From positions 1,434,018-1,498,017 of the forward strand of contig MU004187.1 in NCBI GenBank assembly GCA_010093605.1: 64,000 nt of DNA, in the 5' to 3' direction. The position numbers and the translations under genes were made by a program. The DNA is from Lophium mytilinum (taxonomy: Eukaryota > Ascomycota > Dothideomycetes > Mytilinidiales > Mytilinidiaceae). The notes under the pieces are model-generated. The model worked only from the letters and a program-made list of their open reading frames with translations. It was not told where the DNA came from and made no database searches. Of this stretch, positions 32,247-43,900 are shown piece by piece. The first letter of the stretch is position 1. Every line of letters starts with the position of its first letter.

Positions 32247-34973
32247 ATGTCGTCCCCGAGTCCACCTGCTGAGGCCCAGGAAGACCAGGCTGCGGCTGGC
32301 GAGAAAGATATAGCTGAGAAGAACGCAGAGAAAACCTTGGACTTGGCTGGGAAGGTCGCAACACCTCATGAGCCTCTCGCCGAGAGCTCCAATCCACCGC
32401 AGGATGCATCGAGTCATGGAGCGGGGCAGGCAGGCGCTGAAGAGGAGGATAAGATAAAAACTACGGAGAATATGGTCAAGGAGGATGCTACACAGGCCAA
32501 GACGAGCTCGCTGGTAGCTGAGCCCTTGGAAAGCTCCCAAACTGAGAGTAGTGGTGCGAGCGGCGCAAAGCCAGAACTGCATCCAATCGTGACCGGGAAA
32601 GCAGATGGACAAGCGATAGTTCAGAGTGCAGACGCCCCACGAGCTATAACTCCTCCTCCAGATATCCCCTCAAAAAAAGCGGAACTTCGGTCTCCACCTC
32701 CTCCTCCACCGCCACCGAAGGACGACAAGTACCTAGCTTCGGGCCAAGACGTTCTGGTCCGGTCGAAGTCACCTGTAATACAAACCGAGAAGGCAAATGG
32801 AAGGAAATCGGAGGATGTAGAGGCAGCTGAATACAATGAGAAGGACATCGGGGCCCCAGGTGTCGATGATTCACGGTCTGAGATACAAAGTATTATGGAA
32901 CAGTTCGACGACGAGAGCGCGGCTCTCGGTATGGAAGAGATTATGTCTCCTCGGCTAGAATTCGCTGGACCCGTATTGGAGTCTCCCATACATCCTCCGA
33001 GGAGATCGAGTTTGGAGCCCCTGAGTGCCGCCTCAATAACTGAAGAATCTGGTCTCGCGAATAGGGCTCTTGGCTCACCACCGCCTCGCACCTCCTCTCT
33101 CTATAGCCTCAACACTGGGAAAGGTAAAGCCCCAATAAACGATAACCCCTCATCTCCGGCTATACACAAGCCGCCTCCTCCAGAGCCAGACCCCGAGCCA
33201 GATCTCCCCTTTGACTTCCATCGGTTCCTTGAGCAACTACGACACAAATCAGCAGACCCTGTCGCTAAGTTTCTCCGTTCGTTTTTACTTGAGTTCGGAA
33301 AAAAGCAATGGATGGTCCATGAACAAGTTAAGATAATTGGGGATTTTCTGGAGTTTATCAGCAAGAAGATGGCACAGTGTGAGGTCTGGCGGACGGTATC
33401 AGATGCCGAGTTTGATAATGCCCGAGAAGGCATGGAGAAGCTTGTCATGAACCGCCTATATTCACAGACTTTCTCGCCCGCGATAGCGCCACCTGAGCCT
33501 GTTGTAGGAGGGAAGAGCAGATCACGACGCGGACAAGAACAAGTGGGACACGGTAGGAGAGGTCAGCATCAAGAAGATGTCGAAAGAGACGAGGTCTTGG
33601 CCCAGAAAGTACGAATATATAAGTGGGTGAAGGAAGAGCATCTCGACATCGGCGCCGTTGGGGACAAGGGCCGGAAATTCCTTGTTCTGGCTCAACAAGG
33701 TTTGCATACTATTCATCTTCGCCACCGGTGTACTGAAGTGTTATAAGCTAACCTTGCACAGAGCTACTCAAGATCAAGAGCTACCGTGCGCCAAGAGACA
33801 AGGTGATATGTGTTCTGAACTGCTGCAAGGTCATTTTTGGTGAGATTACACCCTCGAGGCCGCTCGGGCAAAGCTGAACAACTGCAGGATTTCTACGGAC
33901 CTCACAGTCGGACCAGTCAGCTGATGCCTTTGTGCCTCTTCTGATCTATACTGTTCTACAGGCGAATCCAGATCATCTAGTATCCAATGTGCAATACATA
34001 TTGCGATTCCGTAATCAGGACAAGCTAGGAGGCGAGGCGGGCTACTACATCTCATCTCTAGTATGAACTTACAAAGGATACTATAGCTCAGCTCTAACGT
34101 GCCACCAGATGGGAGCAGTCCAATTCATCGAGAACCTCGACCGCACCTCCCTCACCATCTCAGACGCAGACTTCGAAGCCAACGTCGAAGCAGCAGTCTC
34201 CGCAATCGCCGAGCGCCACAACGCCGAAGAAGAAGAAGCCGAGCAACAGAAACTCCTCCAAGCCCACCCCCCAACAACTCCAGGCCACCCGGGACACCGA
34301 CGCATGCCCTCTCCCCACCTCCACCTCTCCGAGAAATCAACCCTCAGCCGGCCCGAAGTCACCCCCCGCAACTCCCTAGACGCCGAAAGCGTCCCGCCTC
34401 GACGCTCCACCAGCCTGAAGCAAAACGGCGGCAGCAGCCTCGCCGAGCCGCCCGCAGAGGAGGAAAACGCAGCCGTCGCGGGCTTGCTCCGCACCATCCA
34501 GCGCCCTCTCAGCACCATCGGCCGCATCTTCTCCGACTCGGACAGCTCGCAAACAAAACCAAATCACCCTGCCGCGACGCCCCAGCCGGGCAGCACACCG
34601 CGGCTGTCCCCCGCTCCCCCGCTTCCGCGCCGTAGCAGCGACCAGCCCCGCAGCTCGAGCGAGAAGGAGCGGAAGAGCCAGGACCAGCAGCGCACGGCAC
34701 AGCGGCTGAGCGCTGAAGACGCGGCGGCGCGGCAGGCGAGTGCGGAGGCGGAGGAGGCGAGGCGCATTCAGCGACAGGAGCATCGCGTCGTCGTCGAGAC
34801 GCTAGCGGGCATGTTTCCCGGGCTGGACAGGGAGGTCATTGACGACGTTGTGCGGCAGAAGGAGGGGAGGTTCGTAACTCGAATACCCAGATCGGAGTCT
34901 TTTGAAAGCTGTGCTGACGATATGCAGGGTCGGACTTGCGGTAGATGCGTGCTTGGCGCTTAGTAATCCATGA
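32247..34973 (+). CDS. Vps9-domain Rab5 guanine-nucleotide exchange factor with CUE domain
   Basis: Exons 32,247-33,699, 33,762-33,839, 33,921-34,060, 34,109-34,869 and 34,928-34,973 give 825 residues. Residues 1-320 are disordered (Pro, Ser, Glu-rich). Residues about 320-570 hold the helical bundle (FHRFLEQLRHKSADPVAKFL) and the VPS9 catalytic core (EVWRTVSDAEFDNAREGMEKLVM, DAFVPLLIYTVLQANPDHLVSN, EAGYYISSLMGAVQFIENL). After a Ser/Pro-rich linker, residues about 784-823 form a ubiquitin-binding CUE domain (VETLAGMFPGLDREVIDDVV) completed by the last exon. It should activate Rab5/Vps21 in endosomal transport. The final intron has donor GTTCGT, as in the HIBADH gene. About twice the length of yeast Vps9. 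Confidence 0.9.
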
Positions 34974-35388
34974 GGTTGCTGGACTTCTGGGAGTGTTGTC
35001 TCTGGGGTTCGGAGTAGGATTAACCGGGGCGGGATACGCATTTTGGTTCTGCATGGCGTGGTACGCTGGCGTCCTGATCTTGTTCTCTTTCTCAGTGGGC
35101 GGGTTAGGTAGGATAGATTCGTTTTGAGCGACGAGGGCGATGGGCTAGGGACGTTTTATGGCACACGCTGTTTTCTGCTCATGCTTTGTCAGGGCGCTTG
35201 ATGCTCTGAAACAATATGGCATACTCATACTCTTACTCATACTAAATCCTGCTGCTACAGCTAACTCCAGTCAACGCTCACAATCATACCAACCAACCAA
35301 CTCCCTGATAGCAGCCATCGAACTCCTTTTACCCCTTCCTGAAGCTCTTCCCATACAAAGTCATCTACAATCAACCCCTTCACTCCCA
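34974..35388. other. Intergenic, convergent genes
   Basis: 415 bp between the Vps9 gene and the Zn2Cys6 gene. A short CATACT-rich microsatellite lies at about 35,220-35,245. Nothing else seen. Confidence 0.5.
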
Positions 35389-37844
35389 TCACGAGAACCG
35401 CGCGTTCAAACTCCCTCCCGGCAGCGTCTCCCACCCCGTCGTCGCCAACTCGCTTCCAATCCCCAGATCCCCGACCACCGGCGCCGCGCTCACAGGGACG
35501 CCTCCTCCAGCCCCGGCCCCGCTCCCCTGCGGCATCGCCGGCATGCCGGGGAACACGTACTCGGTGCGCCGCATTTCCTGATTCGGCGGTGGGAGGCCAT
35601 TCGCAGCGGCTGCGCCACCGCTCCAGTCCACCGCAGGCTGGATGTACCCGCCGTTCGGGGAGTGGCTGTAAGCGCTAGCGTTGCTGAAGGGGCTTGTCTG
35701 GTTCTGGGGGTAGCCGGACGGGCTGGTCTGGTTCGGGGGGTAGCTGGGCGGGGTGGTGACATGGGCGTAGGCGGAGGCGGACTGCGGCGGCATGCCGGGG
35801 AGGCCAACCCATGCCGTGTTAGCGGGCGGGAGGCCGGACCAGGAGGGCTGGGCGGAGTGGTGCTGCGGACTTGGGATTGGGGAGATGGAGGCGCGGTGGT
35901 GGAGTTGGGCGCTTAGGGTGGCACTTTCGCGTTGGAAGCGGTCGCGCCAGCTCACGTAGCCGAAGCGGAGGCCGAATTGGGAGAGGATGGTGGTGAAGTC
36001 GTTGATTGCGTTGATGGCTCTGGTGGTTGGGTCGGCGATCATGCTGCCGTCGGTTGGAGGCTGAGGGACAGGGAAGGTAGGGGCTGGGATCTCTGCGGGC
36101 GGCGCCATGGGATCTTCGGAGACGGGTTGAGTCGTGGAAGGCGGAGGTGGTAGAGGCGGAGTTGGGTCGAGGATGACGTCTTGATTCCTCGCCAGGACGT
36201 CGACGAATTGTCGACCAGTCATGTAAGCGCGCATGGCATCGTAGAAGGTTACAGGAGGTTTGGTGGTGTTGTTCGGCTTTGACATCAGGGCCAGGAGTTT
36301 CGTTGCGTAGGCAATGCAGTGCTCGAAAATCAGACGTTGAGCGTATTCGTTAATGTGAGGTATCCGCGAGCTAGGAGATAGGATATAGACATAACTGTAC
36401 AAGAGCTCGAGCTCAAAAAATGCTTTCGTTGACGGAAGCGTCATGGCGGGCATGTCTTGGAACCAATGTGCCATCTCGTTATAAGTCTTCCAGATATACG
36501 GGTATGGATCATGCCATGCATCACGCCCAGATTGGAATAGGTCCATGTACCAAGATGACTGGATTTGTCGTAGCTTGAAGAGATCAAGAGCGGCGTCGAA
36601 GGACTGGAGCCAAACATGGGTTTTGGGAGAATTTTGTTTCGGCGAAGACATGGAGTTGGATGAGAATGGGACTGAGACATGGGCTGAATCGTCAGAGAAC
36701 GAGAACGCTCTGGTTTGGACGAGTGACGTCGACCTAAAGAATATAAGCTCGCTGTGTGCGGCATAACTGACCAGGAGACTTGCCTGTCCAGAGCATACAC
36801 ACACCAGTACACCCGTCTACGCATTTCTAATTTGGGCTTGGACACTGCTGCACTCTTGGAAGGGTCTTGGTGGATGCCGAGATCTACCATGGCCCTCGAA
36901 GCAGCGCCGATCAAGGTCCAGCTATCAAAATGATGAGGGTCTAGCATGGCATATTGAACAAGCAGTAGCAGAGCCTGGATACTACTGATGAAGCCAGGAT
37001 GTAGTACATCTTCCGCATGCTCTAGTGCAGCGGTCACATGGCCCACGGCATCAGAGTAGTGGGTGTCGCCTCGCTGCTCAGACAGGGACAGACAGGCTAT
37101 TGATAATACCAAGCGAACTGTCAAGTAGTCAAATGCGGTAGCCATCTCCGGGTCTTGGTGATACACGGCATCGACGGAGGCATAGAAGCTCGCCTCGTCG
37201 AATATGGGTAGAAGCACGAAGAAGTTGTTCAGGTAATGCTGGATCAGTGGTGTGGCTGCGTATCTTGGCGGGAGCGCTTTGTTCATGCCGGAGGGCAAGC
37301 TCTCTTTTGACGATGCGGACAAAATAAGCTTTGCGTACGACATGGCGGACGTGAAGCCGTAGAAGTCTCTTGCCGTAGCATTGACGGCGCTGGTGGTGGT
37401 CAATACGCACACATCTTACAGGTGTGATGTTGAGACTCACAGGAGACCAAAGTCAGACACCAACTCGTCAATATCAGCATTCTCCTGTCGCCTCTGCGCA
37501 CGCTTGCTCAGAGGATTGGAAGCTTTGACGGTTTCTACAGAGGTCCTACGCGGCGTTGCAGAGTTTTCGTAGTCCGGCATAGCTACGGACGACTTCCTCC
37601 TAGCCCTCGCTTCGTTCAACTTCTTCTCGAGCTTCTCAACCCGAGCCTCGAGGGTTGCAACATAGCTCCTCTCCTTTCCCCGGGCGAATTGGTCATTAGT
37701 ACTAGAGCACTCGGCTGCTTTGTTCGACTTCTCGCAGGCGGTGCAGGCAGGCAGCTTGCCGTCACACTTGACCTTGGCAGCCCGACACCGTGAGCATGCT
37801 GCCACCGGTCTGCTCACGCGAAGCAGCGGGGTTTCTAGAACCAT
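35389..37844 (-). CDS. Zn2Cys6 transcription factor 1
   Basis: Exons 37,844-37,441, 37,389-36,784 and 36,733-35,389 give 784 residues. The zinc cluster is CSRCRAAKVKCDGKLPACTA... at about residues 17-45, with C-X2-C-X6-C-X6-C-X2-C-X8-C spacing, followed by a coiled coil (VATLEARVEKLEKKL). The fungal-specific middle homology region follows (YLNNFFVLLPIFDEASFY, VYWCVYALDR). The second intron begins GCAAGT and ends TTTAG: only this GC-AG splice keeps the frame (DRSTSLVQTRAFSFSDD), since the nearby GTCTCC would shift it. The last 170 residues are Pro/Ser/Gln-rich. Target genes unknown. It is divergent from factor 2. Confidence 0.88.
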
Positions 37845-38875
37845 CAGGCCGTTGGCGGAGACTTGCGGTCTGTATTCTGGACAGATAAGAACGGATTCTT
37901 TTGAGTGGGAAAGGCGCAGTGGAGCCGAAAATTAAAAAAGGAGCACACGGAGAAGCGGAAGACTACATAGCGGAGAAGCAATTACAGACATAACGGAATG
38001 ACAGGAGAAACAAAGCACAGGGGACACGGCTTGTTCAACTCGGCCTGGAGGCACACCGGCCGGCACCGCAGGATATGCCGTGGGCGGTCAAGCTGGCTTG
38101 CAGGGCGGGTGGCGGTGCTTGGTGCATATCGGAGTGAAGCAATGGAGAAGTCCAGCTCACCTAGGGCCGTAGAGGTGGAGACGGCTTGGGGTACCTCGCT
38201 GAGGCGCAGCAGTCCTCTTCCGGCTCAAGTTCAGCCTGGCCGGGATGCGGCTGAGGGGATCTCACCGGCTTTGGATCGCTGGAGGGGTGTTGGAGCCCCG
38301 CGATGATGTCGGACTGCAGGCCGTTGGTGGTGAGAGAGTGAATGCCGCGGTGGAGCGCAACCGTCGCTAGCGGTGAAGTAGTGAGTAGGCTGGCTGGCTG
38401 GCAGGTAGGGCTCCTCGCTCGCACGTCAACCCCGGGCCTTATCAAGGCTGCCACAGGGCGAAACGCTGAAACGCCGCCGTTGGCGGCCAAGAGGGCTAGA
38501 TTATTCGAGCACACTTGCTCACTTGCAGCCGTGCAGGCCTGCCGTCTTTGGGCCCGGCTGGCGTCCAGGGTATTCGCCGAGGCTGTCGTCTAGAAGATCT
38601 GTCGACTACTGTCAAGCGCCCGCGCCTAGCAGTTCGTTCGAGGTTGAGCCGTCTGAAAGAGTGCGAGACGCCGCTGTATATCCACCCTCCCATCCCAGCA
38701 CCACCGACAACCTCCCCCCTCGTGCGACTGTCTGACCGTACAACCTCCTCCCCGTCTGCCTCAAGCTCCTCCCGTGATGTTTGCTTGTTTGGAATGGACC
38801 AGTGCGCCGCCGCTCTAATCCGCGACTTGAACCTCGAGCCCGCTGTCCACGCTTCCGTCCCATCCCACATTCGCC
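37845..38875. promoter_or_regulatory. Shared promoter of two divergent Zn2Cys6 factors
   Basis: 1,031 bp of GC-rich sequence between opposite start codons. No open frame is supported and I could not pick out a convincing CGG-N-CCG operator by eye. Divergent arrangement may allow co-regulation (inference). Confidence 0.5.
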
Positions 38876-41536
38876 ATGACCGACCCCAACGACTCGACTA
38901 GCCAGACCTCACGCCCCGGTGTCCGGCGTGAAGGCAGTGCGCGCCTCTCTGAAGAATCCTCTCCCCGCATAGCACACACCTTGACAGCCTGCTGCCGGTG
39001 CCGCACTGTAAGCCTATCACTCCGCGGGTCGCTGGCCCTTTGAAGCATGTGCTTGTGGCGTCCTGGGACACTGACTTCGAGTAGAGGAAAACCAGATGCG
39101 ATCCCGGACTGCCACGATGCGGTCCCTGCGAGCGGACAAACTCCCATTGCGAATATTACGATCCCACCAAGGGCACCAAGATTCCGCGGAACTATGTCGT
39201 CCACCTACAACACAAAGTGCGGGATCTGGAAAAGCAGTTGGCTGACCTCGAGCGGGACGACATCGACCCAGACCCTGAAGATGTGATGCGCGGGGCTGCT
39301 TCGGTGAGGATACAGGAGAGCGACGAGTCCAAATTCCTAGGCCCGTCCAGCGGCATCGCCATTACGCGGCTGGTAATGCAGCTAGCGAAGCAGTTCACCG
39401 ACTCGAAGAGCATATCCGACATTGTGCCGCAGTCGCGCGCCCGGAGCATAAAGGAGCGATTCGCGGAAGAGGAAGCGAAGCCAACGTCAAAAGTCTACCC
39501 GCTGATAAGTGATGTGGCCGCGGAGGAGCTGCCGAACCGGGACTTGATGAACCTTCTTCTTCAGCTCTTTGACCTCAAGGGCTCGTATTCCCCTGCCAAG
39601 GCCGCCGACACCTACGCTGACTTGAGTCTAGTTCATCCCATGTATCCTATGTTCCATGAGCCTACCCTGGCCCAAGATGTGCAGGACGTCTACGGCGGCT
39701 CGACTGATGCCTACCAGAACTTTGTTGTGCGCATGGTCATTGCCATCAGCCTCCAGAAAATGGACACTCAATACGCAGGTCTTGCCGACAGCTACTATCT
39801 TGCTGCACTCAAATATCTGCAAGACTCGATCAAGCCGATGAATTTGAAAACACTTCAGTGCTTTTGCCTGATTGCTGGATATTCGCTCCTGACCCCAACG
39901 CGGACCGCCGTCTACTACATTGTTGGCCTGGCTGTGCGACTAACTCAAGCCTTGGGCCTGAATGAAGAGAAGACAATCACCCGTGGTCCAGGCGGGGCCA
40001 TTACAGATCCGCTGGAGCTTGATATGCGGAGAAGGTTATTCTGGTGTGTGCTCACTATGGACTTCGGATTGTCGCACAGTCTCGGCCGGCCAAGCATATA
40101 TGCCACACGCCAGGCCCATATTGACGTAGGGTGGTATGAACTATGTGATGATCAGTACATCACAAGAGAAGGTATCAAACCAGCGCCACAGGCGTCGCTA
40201 AAGAAATGGATATCTATTCATTTCTTCAAGATGAGGTTACTCCAATTAGAGATCAGACGGAAGCTCTATCAGAAAAAGAGAGCTGAGCCAAAAGACGACC
40301 AAGACCCTTGGTTTCATCAGATGGAAACAAAGATGAAGGCTTGGAGAGACACCAGTCCTGAAATGGACGGCGGCTCGGGACTGAACAAGGCTTGGTAAGT
40401 GATTGAATCCCTGTACATCAGCAAGTTATTTGGCTTTCTGCATCTCTATGACGTGACGGTAGTATTGACTGGCCTCTAGGTTTATCGGCCGATACAACAC
40501 AATGGTCGTTTTCCTTTTCAGACCATGCCCGCAGGTGCCGAGGCCTACCGTGACCGCTGCTAGGAAATGCTACGACGCCTGCCAATATAACATCTACATG
40601 TCTCGTAAACAGATTGAGACGGGCAGTGTCGACCTTACGTGGATCTTCACACAGGCCATATTCATGACCATCAACACGATACTTTGGACTCTCTCCTACT
40701 CCGAGATCCGTCGAACACATACCCGCGAGGAAGTCGAAGGCCATCTGACAGTAGCCCTAGAGGCCATAGATTTGGCATCAGTACGATGGCCTGGTGTGGC
40801 TTCTGCTCATGAGTTGTATCGAAATCTCATTGCGGCTTGCCTACGCATTTACGACAAAGACGGAGACATACCTATCTCAGCAGGATCACCATCTGAAAGC
40901 GCTTCTGTGACGTCGAGTCTCCCCGGAGAAATCAGCAGGTCACGAACAACAAGTCCAGCAACAGTATCCACACCGTCATTAAATACTCCCCCTGAGAGGG
41001 TCCAACCACCATTTGGGTACATCTCGCCTCAACAACCAATGCCGTTCACTACACAACAAAGCCAGCCCAGTCTATATCAGTCATCGCCTCCTCCGCAGAG
41101 CCAATTCTCCGTTCACCAATCTCCATCACAAGCGCCGATTCAGCATTCGTTTGACACGAGCCCAAAGTTTCAAGATGCGATCCCAAATATGCATTACGAC
41201 CCCCACTCACAATATAATCCAATGCCCGCCACGTTTTCCGACCTTCCGCAATGGAACCCCAGTTTTTCAATGCCGTACCAAGAACCTTACAGTCTGCCGC
41301 CAGTGTCCCACGCTTTAACGAGTCCAAGTTACAACGAGTCTTACGCTGCGCAAAATGGATTCCCTGTTGTAGATTATCTCAATCCACAGTGGAGTGTGGA
41401 ATCCAGAGGGATGGGACTCAACGCCCAGCAACAGCTTGAACTCATGCACAGCCTGGAAGCAAATGAGACCAGCAAGATCGAAGCTATGATACAGCAAAGT
41501 AACGCGCTGTTCAGCCCACGCATAAACTCTTATTAG
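38876..41536 (+). CDS. Zn2Cys6 transcription factor 2
   Basis: Exons 38,876-39,007, 39,085-40,394 and 40,480-41,536 give 832 residues. The zinc cluster is split by intron 1: exon 1 ends LTACCRCRT and exon 2 continues RKTRCDPGLPRCGPCERTNS. A linker with DPTKGTKIPRNYVVHL and a coiled coil follows, a form common in PPR1/UaY-like and related factors, though I cannot assign an orthologue. The middle homology region includes LDMRRRLFWCVLTMDFGLS and SLGRPSIYA. The C-terminal 220 residues are rich in Pro, Gln, Ser and Tyr, typical of an activation region. The intron inside the zinc cluster supports the start chosen; the ATG is 38,876. Confidence 0.9.
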
Positions 41537-42057
41537 GAGAAAATATCAGAAGGAGGAGGAAAGTTTTACCAGGAGGGAAATCTTACAAGGAGTTGGGTGC
41601 TGTATATTTGCCATGATACCTTAAAGGAACAACACAAGTATCTTCATTTTCTTACAGCTATCGCTTCCGTCGTTCAAGGAGTTACTCTTCACCATTTCCT
41701 TCGTATTCTCGCTATACCAAAAACTCTGTTCTCTCGATTCATGCATTTTGGAGCGTTTAAGAGGCGGAAATTTATGGGGCAAATGGGGTGTTATATGTCG
41801 ACTACTCTTTGTACGTGAGTGTCCGACGGTGGGTCGAGTTTTCTTAGATGCCGTCGCACGAGCGAACATACCAGCGCGTGCCCGCGCTTTGTAGCTGGCT
41901 GGACTAGTTTTAAATGAGATGTACTTCTCTGGATATTTTTGTAAACCTATAAGCAAAGTCGAAGAAATGAATGCGCTCCACGCGCTTTGTAATTCAACCC
42001 CTCTCCTTCATCCCCTTCATCCAGCTTCCATATGTCCATGTCTTCTCAGCTTCAACC
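41537..42057. other. Intergenic, convergent genes
   Basis: 521 bp of AT-rich 3' sequence between factor 2 and the beta-trefoil gene. No feature supported. Confidence 0.5.
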
Positions 42058-42976
42058 TCACGAACAGGCCCCCGTCCCATTCCCCGGCGCCGGCGCTGAC
42101 ACGCCTTGTCCTCCAAACGTAAAACTCTGCGCCACTTCCCCCGCAACGCACGCGGCCTGATCCAACGCCTTCCCACCCGCAATCGTCAAGCACGTCCCCG
42201 CCGCATTCTCCGGCCTCAACGCCAACGGGCCCGCTCCGCCATCGAACGCAAACAACTGTGAATCCGTCACCGCGCCCCCGCCATCCGCTCGCCCACCGCA
42301 CGAGAACAACAGCACTTGGTTCCCCGCCGCGCGCCGCGGGTCGAAGTTCAGACAGGCTTGGGTCTGCGGGCACCGATTAGCTTACTTCCACCATCGGAGC
42401 GGCCCCCAGAGATAGGTGGTGGGAGAGAGGGGCACTTACGAGTGTGCTGACAACGATCATGGTGCCTGGCTGGTCGTTGTGCTTCCCGGCCGTGATGATG
42501 TCCCAGCTCTGCCCGGCGCTACCGTCGCAGGCGGCGGCTGGGACTGGGGTCAGGTTTGCGCGGAAGTCGCCGGAGAGTTCGTCGACGGAGAGGCAGAGGC
42601 CGGTGGTGGTGGTGATGGTGGTGGAGGTGAAGGCGCGTGTTGCGGTGGGGTCGCGGACTTGGGCTTCGGCGAAGGCGGCGGGGTCGAGGGTTGTGACGGT
42701 GCGTTTTTGGAGGCGGAGGGTGTGTAGAAAGTGAGAAGAATCCTCAGCTGATGAATTGATACTTTCTATCTACTGATCTGCTCTGCCTTATATCGGCTGA
42801 GTGGCTTGCTATCTAACATGAAGAACAAAGATAGCATACAAACTATCATAGCATACAAGCTATCATAGAACAATGATGGGGCTTCCAGAAACAAACAGGG
42901 TGGTGAAGGTGGGCGCGGTGAGGGAGAGAGTGGGGAGGAGGGTGATGAGGAAGAGAGGGGGGAGGGGGAGGTGCAT
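42058..42976 (-). CDS. Secreted ricin-B-type beta-trefoil (lectin-like) protein
   Basis: The clear part is exons 42,769-42,440 and 42,363-42,058: TGLCLSVDELSG..., CDGSAGQSWDIITAGKHN, TQACLNFDPRRAAGNQVLLFSC, AGTCLTIAGGKALDQAAC. These are the spaced Cys pairs and QxW-like positions of a carbohydrate-binding beta-trefoil without any enzymatic domain. A signal peptide (MHLPLPPLFLITLLPTLSLTAP) lies in frame upstream and can be joined with a phase-0 intron (exon 42,976-42,893, donor GTTTCT, acceptor TAG) to give 239 residues. That donor is weak, so the first junction is uncertain. The intron carries a duplicated ~17-bp sequence. Function: probably extracellular sugar binding; nothing shows a toxin. 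Confidence 0.65.
42785..42870. repeat. Short tandem duplication in the first intron
   Basis: AGCATACAA plus (A/G)CTATCAT occurs twice in direct succession (about 42,833-42,867), making the intron self-similar. It may be a replication-slippage product. Confidence 0.6.
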
Positions 42977-43900
42977 GGTTGGGGACTTGATTGGGTGTTT
43001 GTGATGGGAGGGATTGGTGGGAGCTTGAAGGAGTGTCGCGTGGAGGGACTTTGAAAGGGAAGAATGAGTGTAGAGAGTAACTGAGGGTTGACAAGAGGCA
43101 ATTGAGACACCAGGAAGCTTTATTACTGTTACTCGGGGGGTGTATGTTTCTCGACTTCCTCTCAGCACCACCCCAAACCCCCTACTACATACTTTGTAGG
43201 CTCTTGAATCCCTCTGGCGCTATGTCAAACCTATGGTGCCGTTGTGCCGCTTCTAGGGGTAGAGGAAGCAAGCCTTAGTCCCAGGGCCGTTTACGAGGAT
43301 TTGCGCATTCAACCCTCAGACCAAGGGTCGGTTTTCTGATTCCAGCCTGAATCAGAATACGAGGTTTAATTAGGGATCTGTTATAGTTTCATAGGACTGA
43401 TATATGGTGAGATGCCCAGAAACTGTTGTTTTGGGGGGGGTTGGGGGCGGTTTTGGAATCTTTAACCGCTAGTGTTCGGAACAAGGTGAAACTAGAAGTG
43501 TGTGAGGATAGGAAGGTTGCACTGGAGAGTCGGATCGAGGATCATTGATCTTTGAGCACCTGGAGTTTTTTGAAAGACTGTACTGCCTCTTCTTCGCTCA
43601 TGAAGCTCTCACTTCTTTCAATATTGACCGTAGTATTTAGGGGTAGTAGTGTACTAATCACGTGATTCTTTTCGACGATGGGTTCTAGAACACCGCTCAT
43701 ACGGCAGTCTGAGTACACTTTACTCATAGGGTAATTCTTAAATAGTAATGTGAGGCTGATACTAGTGATATACTTCGTGAGTAAGATATCATTCACGTGT
43801 CAATGTGTCTGCCTCGTCTCGACCTGCCATCTTGAACCCCTCCAAACATCAAAATAAATCTTTACACCCCTACTTCCGCCTCACCCCTCAACGACCACGC
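42977..43900. promoter_or_regulatory. Divergent intergenic region
   Basis: 924 bp between the beta-trefoil gene and ceramide glucosyltransferase. Contains a G-run at about 43,432-43,450. A minus frame near 43,542-43,727 (62 codons from ATG) is open but not recognisable. Confidence 0.45.

Noticed and set aside
34376-34783. Arg/Leu-rich minus frames opposite the Vps9 gene linker
   Set aside because: Mirror frames of a GC-rich Ser/Pro/Ala-rich coding exon.
43542-43727. Small minus-strand gene in the promoter of ceramide glucosyltransferase
   Set aside because: 62 codons from the first ATG with no recognisable similarity and no promoter signal; could be chance.
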